Below the pieces are notes generated by a model. It ran no database searches. It was not told where the DNA came from and worked only from the letters and a program-made list of their open reading frames with translations. From positions 206,335 to 270,334 of the forward strand of contig NZ_JAPCKK010000034.1 in assembly GCF_030705605.1 (NCBI RefSeq): DNA of 64,000 bases. Reading direction: 5' to 3'. The position numbers and the translations under genes were made by a program. The stretch comes from Paenibacillus zeirhizosphaerae (GTDB lineage: Bacteria; Bacillota; Bacilli; Paenibacillales; Paenibacillaceae). Positions 1-8,370 of this stretch are shown piece after piece. How positions within the stretch are numbered: position 1 is the first letter of the stretch; every line of letters begins with the position of its first letter.

Positions 1-3000
1 CGCATTCACGGCTGTAGTGATGGAAGTACGGGCCCATGACGGGATGCCGCTGGCATCCGTAAATTGGCCGCTTACTCCGCTTCCAGAGCCGCTAGTCCCA
101 CTGGTCTCGCTGGTCGCATCCAGCGCATTGGCGAGCATGACGGCCAGTTCAGCACGGGATATGAGCTTATCCGCGTTAAAGACAATGCGGCCGTTCTCAC
201 GCGAGCCTTGAATCAAGCCCGCCTCCAGAGCCGCGGCAGCCTGCTGTCTCGCCCAATCCGGAATTTGCGCGTCATCCGCAAAGGAAGTCGCGGTATCCGA
301 TGCGCTGATACCCAGAGCGTGCGTCAGGATTTTAACAAACTGAGCTCTTGTCGTTGGTTCATCCGGGTGAAAGCTTTGGTCCTCAAATCCTTGAATCGCG
401 TTCATGCCGACCAACCGCTCCGCAAACGGCAAAGCCCAATGGCCGGTCAAATCACTGAACACCTTCGGCTCATAGCTGAATACCGCGAACTTGGCAAAAT
501 GATTCACACTGGCCGTTACGGTACCGTCGCCATTGTTAATTCCACCGATGAACACCCATCTTCCTTGCTGCTCATGATAATAGTAAACGGCAGGCTCGTT
601 ATTGGAAGACACCGCGCCCGTATCATAATGGAAGGTAAGCTTCACAGCCGTACCCAACGTATTGCCTGCATCGTTGGTGAGCCCCACGACCGGACTGATT
701 CGTGTCATACCTGCTGCTGCAGGCACCGCCCCCTCCTCAAGCACGACGGCTTTGATTTGGCTGTCCGTATTCCACACGCCGGCTGGCACATCAATACGGA
801 TTACTCCGGCTAATTCGCCCTTGATGGCTTGCCCTGCAGGAACTTCAATCAGCTTCGATGCAGGTTGTTCGGTGTCGCCACCGGAATGGCCTTTGTCTGA
901 ATCATCCGAGTGCTCGTCATCTGAGCCGCCGTTATCGCCGGAATCTTCATCGTCGTCATCATCGGAATCATCATTGCCGTTTCCAGGATTCTCCCCGCCT
1001 GCAAGCACATGAACTGTACGGATCACCTCTGCAGCCGGGTTGCCGGCCAGGTCGCTCACGTTATAACGCAAGGTGTAGGTCCCGGCGGTATTTGTATCCA
1101 CCATGCCGCTTACCTGCACATCGCTGGCCAGGCCAACATTATCAGCGGTATCCGCCCCGGCTTCTGTGTAGGAAGAACCTACCGTCAGATTGACCGTTGG
1201 AGTGCCTCGCAGCGTAATGACCGGAGCTGTGCGGTCAATGTTCACCTGCACCGCTTGCGTTTTTTGCAGGTTCAAGTTGTCGGTAGCACGGAACGTGAGC
1301 GTGTGCCCACCTTCATCCGAGACCTCGATCTTCTCGTCAGCCGTGTAAGGATCGTAGTCGCTGCCATCCATAGACAGTTCAAGGGCAACCTCTGTTATAG
1401 GATCCGAGTAGACCGCATACACACTGGTCATGACGCTTTGATTCGTCCATGATCCGCTCTCATACACCTTCCCGTCCACGGTCGTCATGGTAGCCTTCAA
1501 TTCAGCAGGCGAGGTATCGCCAAAACCTTTTACAGTAACCACAAAAGTCTTGGTTACACTCACGCCTCCACGTGTCATGGTCGCCGTAAGGGTCACATCC
1601 GTATCTTCTGCCGGATAACGAACAAGCAGGCGTCCATCATGACCGATCAGCTCCGAATTGGAGCTGGCCCACTGCACGCTCACCCCGTGCTCCCCTGCCG
1701 CAGGCAGCTTCAGATCATCCACAATCGCGCTCGTATCCCCGAGGCTGAGCTGCGCAGCAGTATCCTGCACCGCCTGCTCATCGCTGTAAGGTGCCACATC
1801 TACAAAGATCGGATTGGAGTAAAACCAGAGATCCGAATAGTTGCGTTTGTTAATTTCAGTAAAACGGGTCTCATTGTCTACCGTCGTGTTTTTCACATCA
1901 ATCAGCGGCTCGCCATTGCTGGTTTCACCCGCTACATCCACGCCCAGATTGGTGCCGCGCAGGCGGAAATACTGATTTTTCTGCGCTGGTCCAAGCTTGT
2001 AGGTGATCACGTTGTAGCCGTCCTCATCGGTCGTCCATTCGTTGCTCGTAAAACGTTTGAGCACTTTGGTGGTATCATTGGTGCTCTTCGTATATCCAGC
2101 AGTGCCAGGTGTGGCCAATCCGGTAACGTCACCTGCAATCAGGTCCACGTGATCCACGGCGACGGGATCGTCGTTATGGTTGCGTTCAGGGCTTTTGAAA
2201 CGGATCGTCAGCTCCATGTCGTCCCCTTGCGTCACCTTCAGGTCTCCGCCCATCTCCGCCTCTTGGCCCGCACCGGCAATGCGGAAGTCCAGCGCATTAA
2301 TCAGGTCGCCGAACACGGAAAAGGATTTACCTGAACGCATGCCATCCACGACAGCATGCATGTCAGAGCCGTCCACCCAGGTGTAGTTTTTGGAATAATC
2401 CCCCGGCATGTATCCGCTGGAGTAACGACGGGTGCTATCAATGCGGAAGTGATAGTCCGAATTGGCAAAATTCCAGAACCGGCGTCCTTCCCCCAGAAGC
2501 GCATCCCACACTCCGCCGAGCTGTGCGACCATAATGTCAGTCCCGCCGTACGCCTGAGCCACTTCGCCGCGGTCCGGTGCCATCTGATTGCCGAGCATGC
2601 CCTCGAAGCCAAAAGCAATGTCCGGTGCGATCGTGTTGAAGTCGCGGATATCCTCGATTTTAAATTCCTTGGGATCTCCCTTTTTTCTGGAAGGATGGTT
2701 AATGATCATATAGCTGTTCGGATAATTGTCCTTCAACCATTGAACAGCCTTGCGGGCATCCGCTTTGGTGCTGTAGGCCCTGCTATCTGCCGCGCTCCAT
2801 CTGCTCACGTCCTGCGGATCGTACAAGCTCTCGCTCCGGTTCGTAAACAAGTATTCAAAATGGCTGATCGCCTCAACGATGTTCGCAGCCTTTAATTCCT
2901 CCGGCAAAATGCCCACCCCCACATGATCGTAGGTAGGCATGTCCCACTCGAAGCCGGTAAAGATCACTTTATCCTTGTATTTCCCTCCAGCCTGAAGCTG

Positions 3001-3354
3001 CTCGATCTTGGGCAACTGATACAGCCCGATTCCCTTCGACAACGGAATAGGACCCCCGGGCACCGCGGCACCGGTATCATCCCGGCCCTGCATGCGCAAA
3101 TGGTCGGAGATGCCTAGCCAATCCATGTTGTTCACCTCGAGGGCATGATCCAGCACATCCTCCAGGGACGTCTGGGCGTCATCGGATTGATGGGTATGAG
3201 TATGATATTCGCCCGTCATCCATTTACCGCTGCTTGGTGCCTGATTCTCTGTCCCGGGAGCAGCGTAGCCCGTTGGAACCGCAATTCCTGCTGCAAGCAA
3301 ACTGCCTGCAAGGACGCTTGTCGTCATTCGTTTAAACCATGATGTAGATTTCAT
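1..3354 (-). CDS. Secreted PHP-domain (CehA/McbA-type) metallohydrolase with Ig-like and SLH domains, C-terminus cut by window edge
   Basis: Reading the minus strand from the ATG at 3354 gives 1118 codons with no stop before the window edge, so the gene is partial. An SD-like GGGAGGG lies upstream. The protein starts with a signal peptide (MKSTSWFKRM..., cleavage near GYA-AP). A PHP-type hydrolase domain follows: HTHTHQSDD, GISDHL, INHPSRK and NSDYHF are the metal-ligand motifs. Next come bacterial Ig-like/DUF5011-like repeats (ITLRG...SYTEAGADTADN), an acidic Asp/Gly/Ser linker (about 890-1010), a further domain, and SLH repeats: VFSDLTGHWA, then SFADDAQIPDWA, then QFTDASGIPSWA at the edge. 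By family, PHP enzymes are metal-dependent phosphoesterases; the SLH repeats predict non-covalent attachment to the cell wall. The substrate is unknown. It follows the exopolysaccharide operon on the same strand. Confidence 0.85.
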   Translation of the reverse strand, partial: MKSTSWFKRMTTSVLAGSLLAAGIAVPTGYAAPGTENQAPSSGKWMTGEYHTHTHQSDDAQTSLEDVLDHALEVNNMDWLGISDHLRMQGRDDTGAAVPGGPIPLSKGIGLYQLPKIEQLQAGGKYKDKVIFTGFEWDMPTYDHVGVGILPEELKAANIVEAISHFEYLFTNRSESLYDPQDVSRWSAADSRAYSTKADARKAVQWLKDNYPNSYMIINHPSRKKGDPKEFKIEDIRDFNTIAPDIAFGFEGMLGNQMAPDRGEVAQAYGGTDIMVAQLGGVWDALLGEGRRFWNFANSDYHFRIDSTRRYSSGYMPGDYSKNYTWVDGSDMHAVVDGMRSGKSFSVFGDLINALDFRIAGAGQEAEMGGDLKVTQGDDMELTIRFKSPERNHNDDPVAVDHVDLIAGDVTGLATPGTAGYTKSTNDTTKVLKRFTSNEWTTDEDGYNVITYKLGPAQKNQYFRLRGTNLGVDVAGETSNGEPLIDVKNTTVDNETRFTEINKRNYSDLWFYSNPIFVDVAPYSDEQAVQDTAAQLSLGDTSAIVDDLKLPAAGEHGVSVQWASSNSELIGHDGRLLVRYPAEDTDVTLTATMTRGGVSVTKTFVVTVKGFGDTSPAELKATMTTVDGKVYESGSWTNQSVMTSVYAVYSDPITEVALELSMDGSDYDPYTADEKIEVSDEGGHTLTFRATDNLNLQKTQAVQVNIDRTAPVITLRGTPTVNLTVGSSYTEAGADTADNVGLASDVQVSGMVDTNTAGTYTLRYNVSDLAGNPAAEVIRTVHVLAGGENPGNGNDDSDDDDDEDSGDNGGSDDEHSDDSDKGHSGGDTEQPASKLIEVPAGQAIKGELAGVIRIDVPAGVWNTDSQIKAVVLEEGAVPAAAGMTRISPVVGLTNDAGNTLGTAVKLTFHYDTGAVSSNNEPAVYYYHEQQGRWVFIGGINNGDGTVTASVNHFAKFAVFSYEPKVFSDLTGHWALPFAERLVGMNAIQGFEDQSFHPDEPTTRAQFVKILTHALGISASDTATSFADDAQIPDWARQQAAAALEAGLIQGSRENGRIVFNADKLISRAELAVMLANALDATSETSGTSGSGSGVSGQFTDASGIPSWARTSITTAVNA

Positions 3355-3440
3355 ACAAAAACATAGCCCTCCCAGTCGGCTCGAATACATCCACTTTATC
3401 AAACCGCTGTTAGCGCTGTGTTTTAGAAAGGTAAAATATA

Positions 3441-3463
3441 TGACGTCTTTTGTAAAAGGATGT
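3441..3463 (-). terminator. Weak hairpin downstream of the GT2 synthase
   Basis: GACgTCTTTT/AAAAGgatGTC inverted repeat 20 bases beyond the synthase stop, followed on the minus strand by a T-rich stretch. It is a weak stem, so read-through into the PHP-SLH gene is possible. Confidence 0.3.
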
Positions 3464-3481
3464 CGAAATATCGGAGCAGCT

Positions 3482-4780
3482 TCAACCGAAGCGCTGTGTT
3501 TTATACCATTTATTGCTTTGCCGTCCCGCGATCTTGTCCAGAATGATGGACCCGAAGGCCTTCACGGAAATGATCAGGAACAACTGGGCATAGGTGAAAT
3601 AAGAAAGACACGAAATTATGAAATTTTCCGTATTGCTCTGTCCAATATCCGACGCGAGCGCCAGATTGATCTGCAGCACGTAGATAAAATACATCAAGGC
3701 CCACGCCACAACCAGATAGACATAGACATCCCCTGCGAATTGGAACGGTGTCGACACGTCTGGCATGAACAAGTGAACAATCTGATAGACAATATTGGCG
3801 ACGAAAATGATATCCGAGATCACAATTGCCAGCATGAACCAGAAATAACTAGCGGCATAATACATGACGTGCAGCTTGATACGCCAGCTAGATTTGTTAA
3901 ATAAATGATGGAAGTTGTCCATGATAACGTGAAAATTGCCTTTGGACCAACGCCCGCGCTGCTTCATATAAACACTGAGCTTCTCTGGCTCCTGCTGATA
4001 CGCCTCGGCCTGCGGAGCCAACGCAATTAACTGGCCTTTTTTCATGATTTCAAAGGATACCGCGGTATCCTCCGTAATGGCATCTTCATCCCAGCCGCCA
4101 ATTTCACGCATAAGATTTGTCTTTACGATAAAATTCGTACCCGGAATCGTGCCGATCTTGAACAGCTCCCACAGTCCGGTATGATGCACCCGCTGAATCG
4201 TAACGAGCTCCTGATTAATACATTTGGACAGGAAGTTCTGGCCCCGGTTACGAGCCTTGTTGCGGCCGAATACTGCTCCATATAAATCGGGCTTTTCCAG
4301 CGCCTTCTGTATCAGGAACTGCAGGGCGTTCCGTTCCGGCGCCGCATCGGCATCGTACACACAGATCCAATCTCCCGTGGCCAGCTTCAGCGCATCATTC
4401 AATGCTCCCGATTTACCGCCTGTTCCGGTACGCTCCATAATCATGAAATCGCGGTGCTTATAGCTGGATCTGTTCTTCAAGTCTCTCAGCTTGTCCGCCG
4501 TCCGGTCTGTGCAGTTATCCGCGATCACAATAATCTGCACTTTATCCTCCGGATAATTCAAGCGCAGAATATGTTCCGCTGTGATCGCTATAACCAGATC
4601 TTCATTATGCGCTGGCACAAGCACCGTGACCGTAGGAAAATCGTCCATATTTTCCGGAATGACAAACTTCGTCCGGCTCTGCCGGATCAAAAAGCGGATG
4701 GCCCCCGACATAATAACAATGGCCTCCAACACCGCAATCCAAATACTTATAATAGTTACAAGAAGTACAAAATCAGTCAC
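3482..4780 (-). CDS. Membrane processive glycosyltransferase, GT family 2 (YdaM/PssC/BcsA-like)
   Basis: 432 residues. An N-terminal membrane helix (about 5-30) is followed by a cytoplasmic GT-A domain and three or four C-terminal helices (about 305-415). Visible catalytic motifs are VPAHNE, the DxD at D143-A-D145, TED at 236-238 and QxxRW at Q274/R277/W278. Together these are the signature of processive beta-glycan synthases such as cellulose or poly-GlcNAc synthase. It likely polymerises a sugar nucleotide and extrudes an exopolysaccharide. The start is GTG with GGGGGAGA upstream inside the preceding small gene, which it overlaps by 8 bases, so translation is probably coupled. With the degenerate GGDEF gene and GH8-like gene upstream it matches the ydaJKM (Bacillus) and pss (Listeria) layout. 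The sugar cannot be told from sequence. Confidence 0.85.
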   Translation of the reverse strand: MTDFVLLVTIISIWIAVLEAIVIMSGAIRFLIRQSRTKFVIPENMDDFPTVTVLVPAHNEDLVIAITAEHILRLNYPEDKVQIIVIADNCTDRTADKLRDLKNRSSYKHRDFMIMERTGTGGKSGALNDALKLATGDWICVYDADAAPERNALQFLIQKALEKPDLYGAVFGRNKARNRGQNFLSKCINQELVTIQRVHHTGLWELFKIGTIPGTNFIVKTNLMREIGGWDEDAITEDTAVSFEIMKKGQLIALAPQAEAYQQEPEKLSVYMKQRGRWSKGNFHVIMDNFHHLFNKSSWRIKLHVMYYAASYFWFMLAIVISDIIFVANIVYQIVHLFMPDVSTPFQFAGDVYVYLVVAWALMYFIYVLQINLALASDIGQSNTENFIISCLSYFTYAQLFLIISVKAFGSIILDKIAGRQSNKWYKTQRFG

Positions 4781-4919
4781 TTGGTCTCCCCCGATCGTAT
4801 TTGCGATTCACTTGTGCCCGAAAGACCAGTGTGGCCACCGTCAGAACCAATATGGTAGCCGTAAAAAAAGAACTGACAATAATACATAAAGGGATGAACC
4901 AATCCAAGTAGCTTACCAT
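4773..4919 (-). CDS. 48-residue single-span membrane protein of the EPS operon
   Basis: Small ORF from ATG 4919 (MVSYLDWFIPLCI... to ...DRGRPSD) with a good SD, GGGAAGAGG, seven bases upstream. It has one hydrophobic helix (about residues 7-33) followed by a basic cytoplasmic-like tail (RAQVNRKYDRGR). It lies between the GGDEF-like gene and the synthase and its last 8 bases overlap the synthase GTG start. I recognise no family. Position and coupling suggest an accessory subunit of the synthase; this is inference. Confidence 0.65.
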   Translation of the reverse strand: MVSYLDWFIPLCIIVSSFFTATILVLTVATLVFRAQVNRKYDRGRPSD

Positions 4920-4936
4920 CTGTCTAACCTCTTCCC

Positions 4937-5839
4937 TTAAATATACTCTCCAATAAGGTCTGTCTCCGTATTCCTTTCCAAAGCGCTAATCACGCCGTCA
5001 ATATGCTCATACTTGCCGAACTGTTCGGGCTGAAATACAAGAGCGCCCGAGCGGACCACCAGCTTGAGCGGCCCGCTTTTCAAATCCGTAAAAGGAACTT
5101 CCATCATCGCCTGCTTGATTCGATTCGTCAGAGATTCCAAAAATTCCGAAGGGGTCATCGGACAGATAATGACAAAGCGGCCATTGTCTATAAAAAACTT
5201 ATAATCCTCATAGCGAAGCTGCTTCTGAATGGTGTCGGACAATTCGAGGAGAAGCGATGAGTAGCCCTCTGAACCTAGAGACTCCTGAACAAGCGGCAAA
5301 AAATCAATTTTGAACATGGCGATGCAGAATCCGTACCTGTCCGGGTGCCTGCGGGCCAGATTGGACTGTTTGACGATCGCATCGGTGAATGCTTCTTTGT
5401 TCCCCAATGTAGTATGCGGGTCAATTTGCGGATTTTTCTGCTCCAGCTCCTCCAAGCGTTCCATGAGCCGGATGCTCCGGATCAGATACGTTTTAATAAG
5501 GGCCGCCACGAGTACATTGGCAGGGATCAGCAGAATCGTAGAAATGACCAGAGCCTCCGCTGGTGCGTAGGTAGCGATCCATACCAAATAGATGACGAAA
5601 AACACAAATATACCCACCACCGACACCCCGATCGGCAGCAGCAAGCCGACAATCAGAGCTACTAGAATCGCCGCATTAAAAAGCAAATCCAGCGCCGTAT
5701 AGGTTTGGGTCAGATAAATATCCAAAAAGACAAACTGCTCCTGCAGCAGAGCAATCACAATCAACAGTATGTATCCCCATTTCACGCCCTGCAGGGGCGT
5801 CTTGCTTTTCATCTGAGTCATTCTTTCCGCTATCATCAT
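4937..5839 (-). CDS. Membrane protein with degenerate GGDEF domain and intact I-site: likely c-di-GMP receptor (YdaK/PssE-like)
   Basis: 300 residues. Four or five N-terminal membrane helices (about 20-120), a short charged helix (LMERLEELEQ), then a GGDEF-fold domain (about 135-300; DPHTTLGNKEAF resembles the D-x-LTGL-NR-xF entry motif). The active-site loop is DNGRF (218-222) in place of GGDEF, so diguanylate cyclase activity is unlikely. The product-binding I-site RxxD is kept as R209-Y-E-D212, exactly five residues before the loop, as in c-di-GMP receptors of the YdaK type. It sits between the GH8-like and synthase genes. The inferred role is activating the synthase when c-di-GMP binds. 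ATG at 5839 has AGGTGA just upstream; the second ATG (5836) is equally plausible. Confidence 0.8.
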   Translation of the reverse strand: MMIAERMTQMKSKTPLQGVKWGYILLIVIALLQEQFVFLDIYLTQTYTALDLLFNAAILVALIVGLLLPIGVSVVGIFVFFVIYLVWIATYAPAEALVISTILLIPANVLVAALIKTYLIRSIRLMERLEELEQKNPQIDPHTTLGNKEAFTDAIVKQSNLARRHPDRYGFCIAMFKIDFLPLVQESLGSEGYSSLLLELSDTIQKQLRYEDYKFFIDNGRFVIICPMTPSEFLESLTNRIKQAMMEVPFTDLKSGPLKLVVRSGALVFQPEQFGKYEHIDGVISALERNTETDLIGEYI

Positions 5840-5859
5840 GTCACCTGCACATTCTATAA

Positions 5860-6960
5860 TTATTGATTTTCTTGAACTGATTCTTCTGCAATGAGAGGAA
5901 ACAGATTGTCAAAGATATGCGTATCCTTGCTGAACACATACCCTCCGGGATAATCCGCATCCTGACCGCGAAATGCCAGCATACGCTCATCCAACTGACG
6001 GGCAAATTCCGTGTCGCCTGATTTTAATGCCAGCAAAATGGCAAGAGCATAGACGGAAGGAGATTCATAGGCGGCATCGGGCTGCCTTGTATCTCTGTTG
6101 TAGCGTCCTATGATTCGATGCCTCTGCTCGAACTCGGTCTTAAGAAACGTGACAAGCTTATCGGAGGTGCGGCCGATTTCCGCACCGTTCAAAGCGACGA
6201 GCAACTGGTCGATCAGGTTGACCGAGTCATCATAAATATAGGTTTTCTGATCGATTTGATATGATTTTGGATAAAAGAGGCCGTCATCCGGCATATCCGT
6301 CAGCAGCTTCTTATGACGCTCATACACAGACGGCTCCAGCACTCCGTTTCGGGTCATGTTCGATAATGCGGACATGTCCAGGTAGGCGAGGCTAAGGGCA
6401 GATGACGACTCGTTGCGTGAGAAGTCATGATAATCAACAAACCATCCCTCCCTCATCGCTGATGCGACAAGCGTTCCTGTCAGCTCATCCGCCGTCACCC
6501 GGTAGCTCTCCTCATTCCATTGATCCGCTGCCTTCCATAAGGCATCGATAATCCGGAAATCATCGCCTAGCGCATTGGTGTGCACATTCGATTTCCCGTC
6601 CTCTGCCAGCTTCCAGGCAATATAACCCTCCGGCATGATGAACCGTTCCTTTAACACGTCATAGCTGCGGTCAAACAGGGGCTTGTCCTGTCTCAGCAAA
6701 GCATACTGCATCCACAAGCCAAGCGATTCCGAGAGCGCCTCTCTTCCCGCAGCGATCTCCGGTACCGTAGACGTTCCGTCCTGAAGGTAGCTTGCTAATG
6801 TACCATTCGTATTGATCATGTGCTGTTCGATAAACTGTTCCGTGGATGAATTCGGAGATTTCCGCATGGTTTCCTTCCCATACATCATAGAGGCAATACC
6901 GCCGCCAATAAGAAGCACTGCTAGTAGGGTAAGCGCATATCCTGAGAGTCTTTTATACAT
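5860..6960 (-). CDS. Membrane-anchored glycosyl hydrolase, GH8-like (YdaJ/PssZ-type)
   Basis: 366 residues from ATG 6960, chosen because AGAGGTGA lies seven bases upstream; an upstream in-frame start at 6987 lacks such a site. An N-terminal signal/anchor (YALTLLAVLLIGGGIASMMYG) is followed by an alpha-helical (alpha/alpha)6-type domain with SESLGLWMQYALL, EDGKSNVHTNALGDDFRIIDALW and YESPSVYALAIL, resembling the GH8 family and YdaJ. It probably cuts or trims the polymer made by the operon at the outer membrane face. First gene of the operon. Its leader carries a promoter at 7164-7203 and a terminator at 7082-7130. The GH8 assignment is from pattern and context. Confidence 0.72.
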   Translation of the reverse strand: MYKRLSGYALTLLAVLLIGGGIASMMYGKETMRKSPNSSTEQFIEQHMINTNGTLASYLQDGTSTVPEIAAGREALSESLGLWMQYALLRQDKPLFDRSYDVLKERFIMPEGYIAWKLAEDGKSNVHTNALGDDFRIIDALWKAADQWNEESYRVTADELTGTLVASAMREGWFVDYHDFSRNESSSALSLAYLDMSALSNMTRNGVLEPSVYERHKKLLTDMPDDGLFYPKSYQIDQKTYIYDDSVNLIDQLLVALNGAEIGRTSDKLVTFLKTEFEQRHRIIGRYNRDTRQPDAAYESPSVYALAILLALKSGDTEFARQLDERMLAFRGQDADYPGGYVFSKDTHIFDNLFPLIAEESVQENQ

Positions 6961-7081
6961 GTAGTCACCTCTGATGAATCTGTGCATGAGATCTTCTTTT
7001 TTTTAGGCCATACTACCTATTGAAGCACAAGTGGCAGGAATATACCATACACAATCCTTTCCTATGTCTTTCTTTTTTGTG

Positions 7082-7130
7082 AAAAAATAAAAAAACCAAC
7101 CACCGACGACCCTCGAGCCGTCAATGGTTG
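7082..7130 (-). terminator. Intrinsic terminator inside the leader of the EPS operon
   Basis: Stem of 12 bp (CAACCATTGACG with its near complement, 7097-7130) followed on the minus strand by GTTTTTTTATTTTTTC. It lies between the proposed promoter (7164-7203) and the first gene (6960), with no minus-strand gene upstream that it could serve. A smaller stem GTAGG/CCTAC (7133-7147) precedes it. This is the layout of an attenuated leader. Confidence 0.7.
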
Positions 7131-7163
7131 TAGTAGGGAACTCCTACATTTCTGCAGCTTGCA

Positions 7164-7203
7164 TCTATAGTTTAGCGGTTCACCCTCTACAAAATCTCTA
7201 CAA
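7164..7203 (-). promoter_or_regulatory. EPS-operon promoter with 11-bp spaced TTGTAG repeats
   Basis: Minus strand: TTGTAG at 7203-7198 and again at 7192-7187 (11-bp period). The second copy acts as -35, with a 17-base spacer and -10 TATAGA (7169-7164). The same layout occurs at 11652-11691 and 14595-14645. Tandem direct repeats with one helical turn spacing are typical of OmpR-family response regulators (PhoP, WalR). Confidence 0.65.
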
Positions 7204-7222
7204 GCCTGTCCCTAGACCCACA

Positions 7223-7258
7223 AAAGCAGCTATCCCGGCATATATGGATAGCTGCTTT
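7223..7258. terminator. Perfect 13-bp hairpin between divergent genes
   Basis: AAAGCAGCTATCC and GGATAGCTGCTTT flank a 10-base loop. It is terminator-shaped in both directions (TTT ends) but stands between two divergently transcribed genes, so it may be left over from a lost gene or block upstream transcription. Confidence 0.5.
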
Positions 7259-7365
7259 CTGCTTCTTTGGTCTTGACCCGTTTAGTTTATTCACGGGACA
7301 GGGCATATAGGTTATATTTAAATTCATGTACACCCAATGTTGATTTCGTTTGGAGGCAAATGACA

Positions 7366-8130
7366 ATGGAACTGAACGCCCGGCATTTATCCGTCTCGTT
7401 CTCCGATGCGGATATCGTGAAGGATGTTTCCCTGAAAGTGAAAAGCAAGCAGTTCGTCGGCCTGATCGGTCCTAACGGCTGTGGCAAATCCACCTTGCTC
7501 AAAAGCATTTATAAAGTGATCAAACCGCGTGGTGAAGTGTTCTTAGCCGATACGGACCTCATCAAGTCAAGTCCCAAGGAAGTATCCAAAAAGCTCGGTG
7601 TTGTCGGGCAGTTTAACGAGCTGAGCTTCGATTTCACCGTACGTGAGATGGTGATGATGGGCAGAACCCCGCACAAGGGCTTGCTGGAAACCGACAATGA
7701 CAAGGATTACAGCATCGTGGATGAAGCCCTGCACAAAGTAAATCTGGCAGCCTACGCGAGCCGCAGCTATAATTCTTTGTCCGGTGGCGAGAAGCAGCGG
7801 GTCATTCTGGCACGCGTGCTTGCACAGCAGCCGGAATTTCTGATTTTGGACGAACCCACCAATCACCTGGACATCAAGTATCAACTGCAAATTCTGAATA
7901 TTGTGCGCAAGTTAAACATTGGCATCCTGGCGGCGCTTCATGATCTTACATTGGCCGCAGAGTACTGCGACTACTTATATATGATGAAGAAGGGCGAAGT
8001 GATCGCGAGCGGAATTCCTGAGGAGATTTTAACGAAGGAACTGATCGGGCGAGTATTCGACGTGAACTGCGAGATCTACCGCAATCCCGTAACCGGCGGC
8101 CTGGGAATCGCTTATTTGGAAACCTATTGA
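7366..8130 (+). CDS. ABC transporter ATP-binding protein, FecE/FepC (siderophore/cobalamin) type, orphan
   Basis: 254 residues from ATG 7366, chosen because TTGGAGG lies nine bases upstream; an ATG six bases earlier is only three bases from that SD. Walker A GPNGCGKST, Q-loop (VVGQFNEL), signature LSGGEKQR, Walker B FLILDEPTNHLD and switch His (ALHDL) are all present. Length and the NHLDI motif fit ATPases energising uptake of iron-siderophore, haem or vitamin B12. No permease or binding protein gene is near, so it would have to work with components elsewhere. It is the only plus-strand gene among the surface genes. Confidence 0.88.
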   Translation: MELNARHLSVSFSDADIVKDVSLKVKSKQFVGLIGPNGCGKSTLLKSIYKVIKPRGEVFLADTDLIKSSPKEVSKKLGVVGQFNELSFDFTVREMVMMGRTPHKGLLETDNDKDYSIVDEALHKVNLAAYASRSYNSLSGGEKQRVILARVLAQQPEFLILDEPTNHLDIKYQLQILNIVRKLNIGILAALHDLTLAAEYCDYLYMMKKGEVIASGIPEEILTKELIGRVFDVNCEIYRNPVTGGLGIAYLETY

Positions 8131-8178
8131 GCAGCCCTGTGACCGAAAGCTCCCTTTCCATGCTCTGAGACGCTCCGG

Positions 8179-8255
8179 GAACGAAGCATTCCTACAATCG
8201 CTGTTGACCCTCCGAGCCAAAGGCGAGCGCTCCGCTTTTCCGGAATTGCTTCGTT
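8179..8255. repeat. Imperfect long inverted repeat, candidate dispersed element
   Basis: GAACGAAGCATTCC (8179-8192) and GGAATTGCTTCGTTC (8242-8255) face each other across 49 bases containing GAGCCAAAGGCGAGCGCTCC. It fills most of the gap after the ABC gene and encodes nothing. It has the look of a dispersed intergenic repeat, but copy number cannot be judged here. Confidence 0.45.
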
Positions 8256-8318
8256 CTCTCCGCTGCTGCGTGCACGTCCCTACCTAAACCAGTTCTTTTG
8301 GTTATTTATAGATGAAGA

Positions 8319-8356
8319 AACAACCATTGACGGCAGTTAGGCCATCGATGGTTGTT
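8319..8356 (-). terminator. Terminator of the 990-residue SLH gene
   Basis: AACAACCATTGACGGC pairs with GCCATCGATGGTTGTT; 15 bases past the stop codon, with TTGTTTCTTC on the minus strand. The stem CAACCATTGACGG closely resembles that of the EPS leader terminator at 7097-7130. Confidence 0.75.
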
Positions 8357-8370
8357 GTATTAATTCCTTC

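Noticed and set aside
2301..2618. Minus-strand 105-codon frame inside the PHP-SLH gene
   Set aside because: It is in another frame of the same strand as the real gene, whose full reading frame runs from 3354 to the edge with signal peptide and domain motifs.
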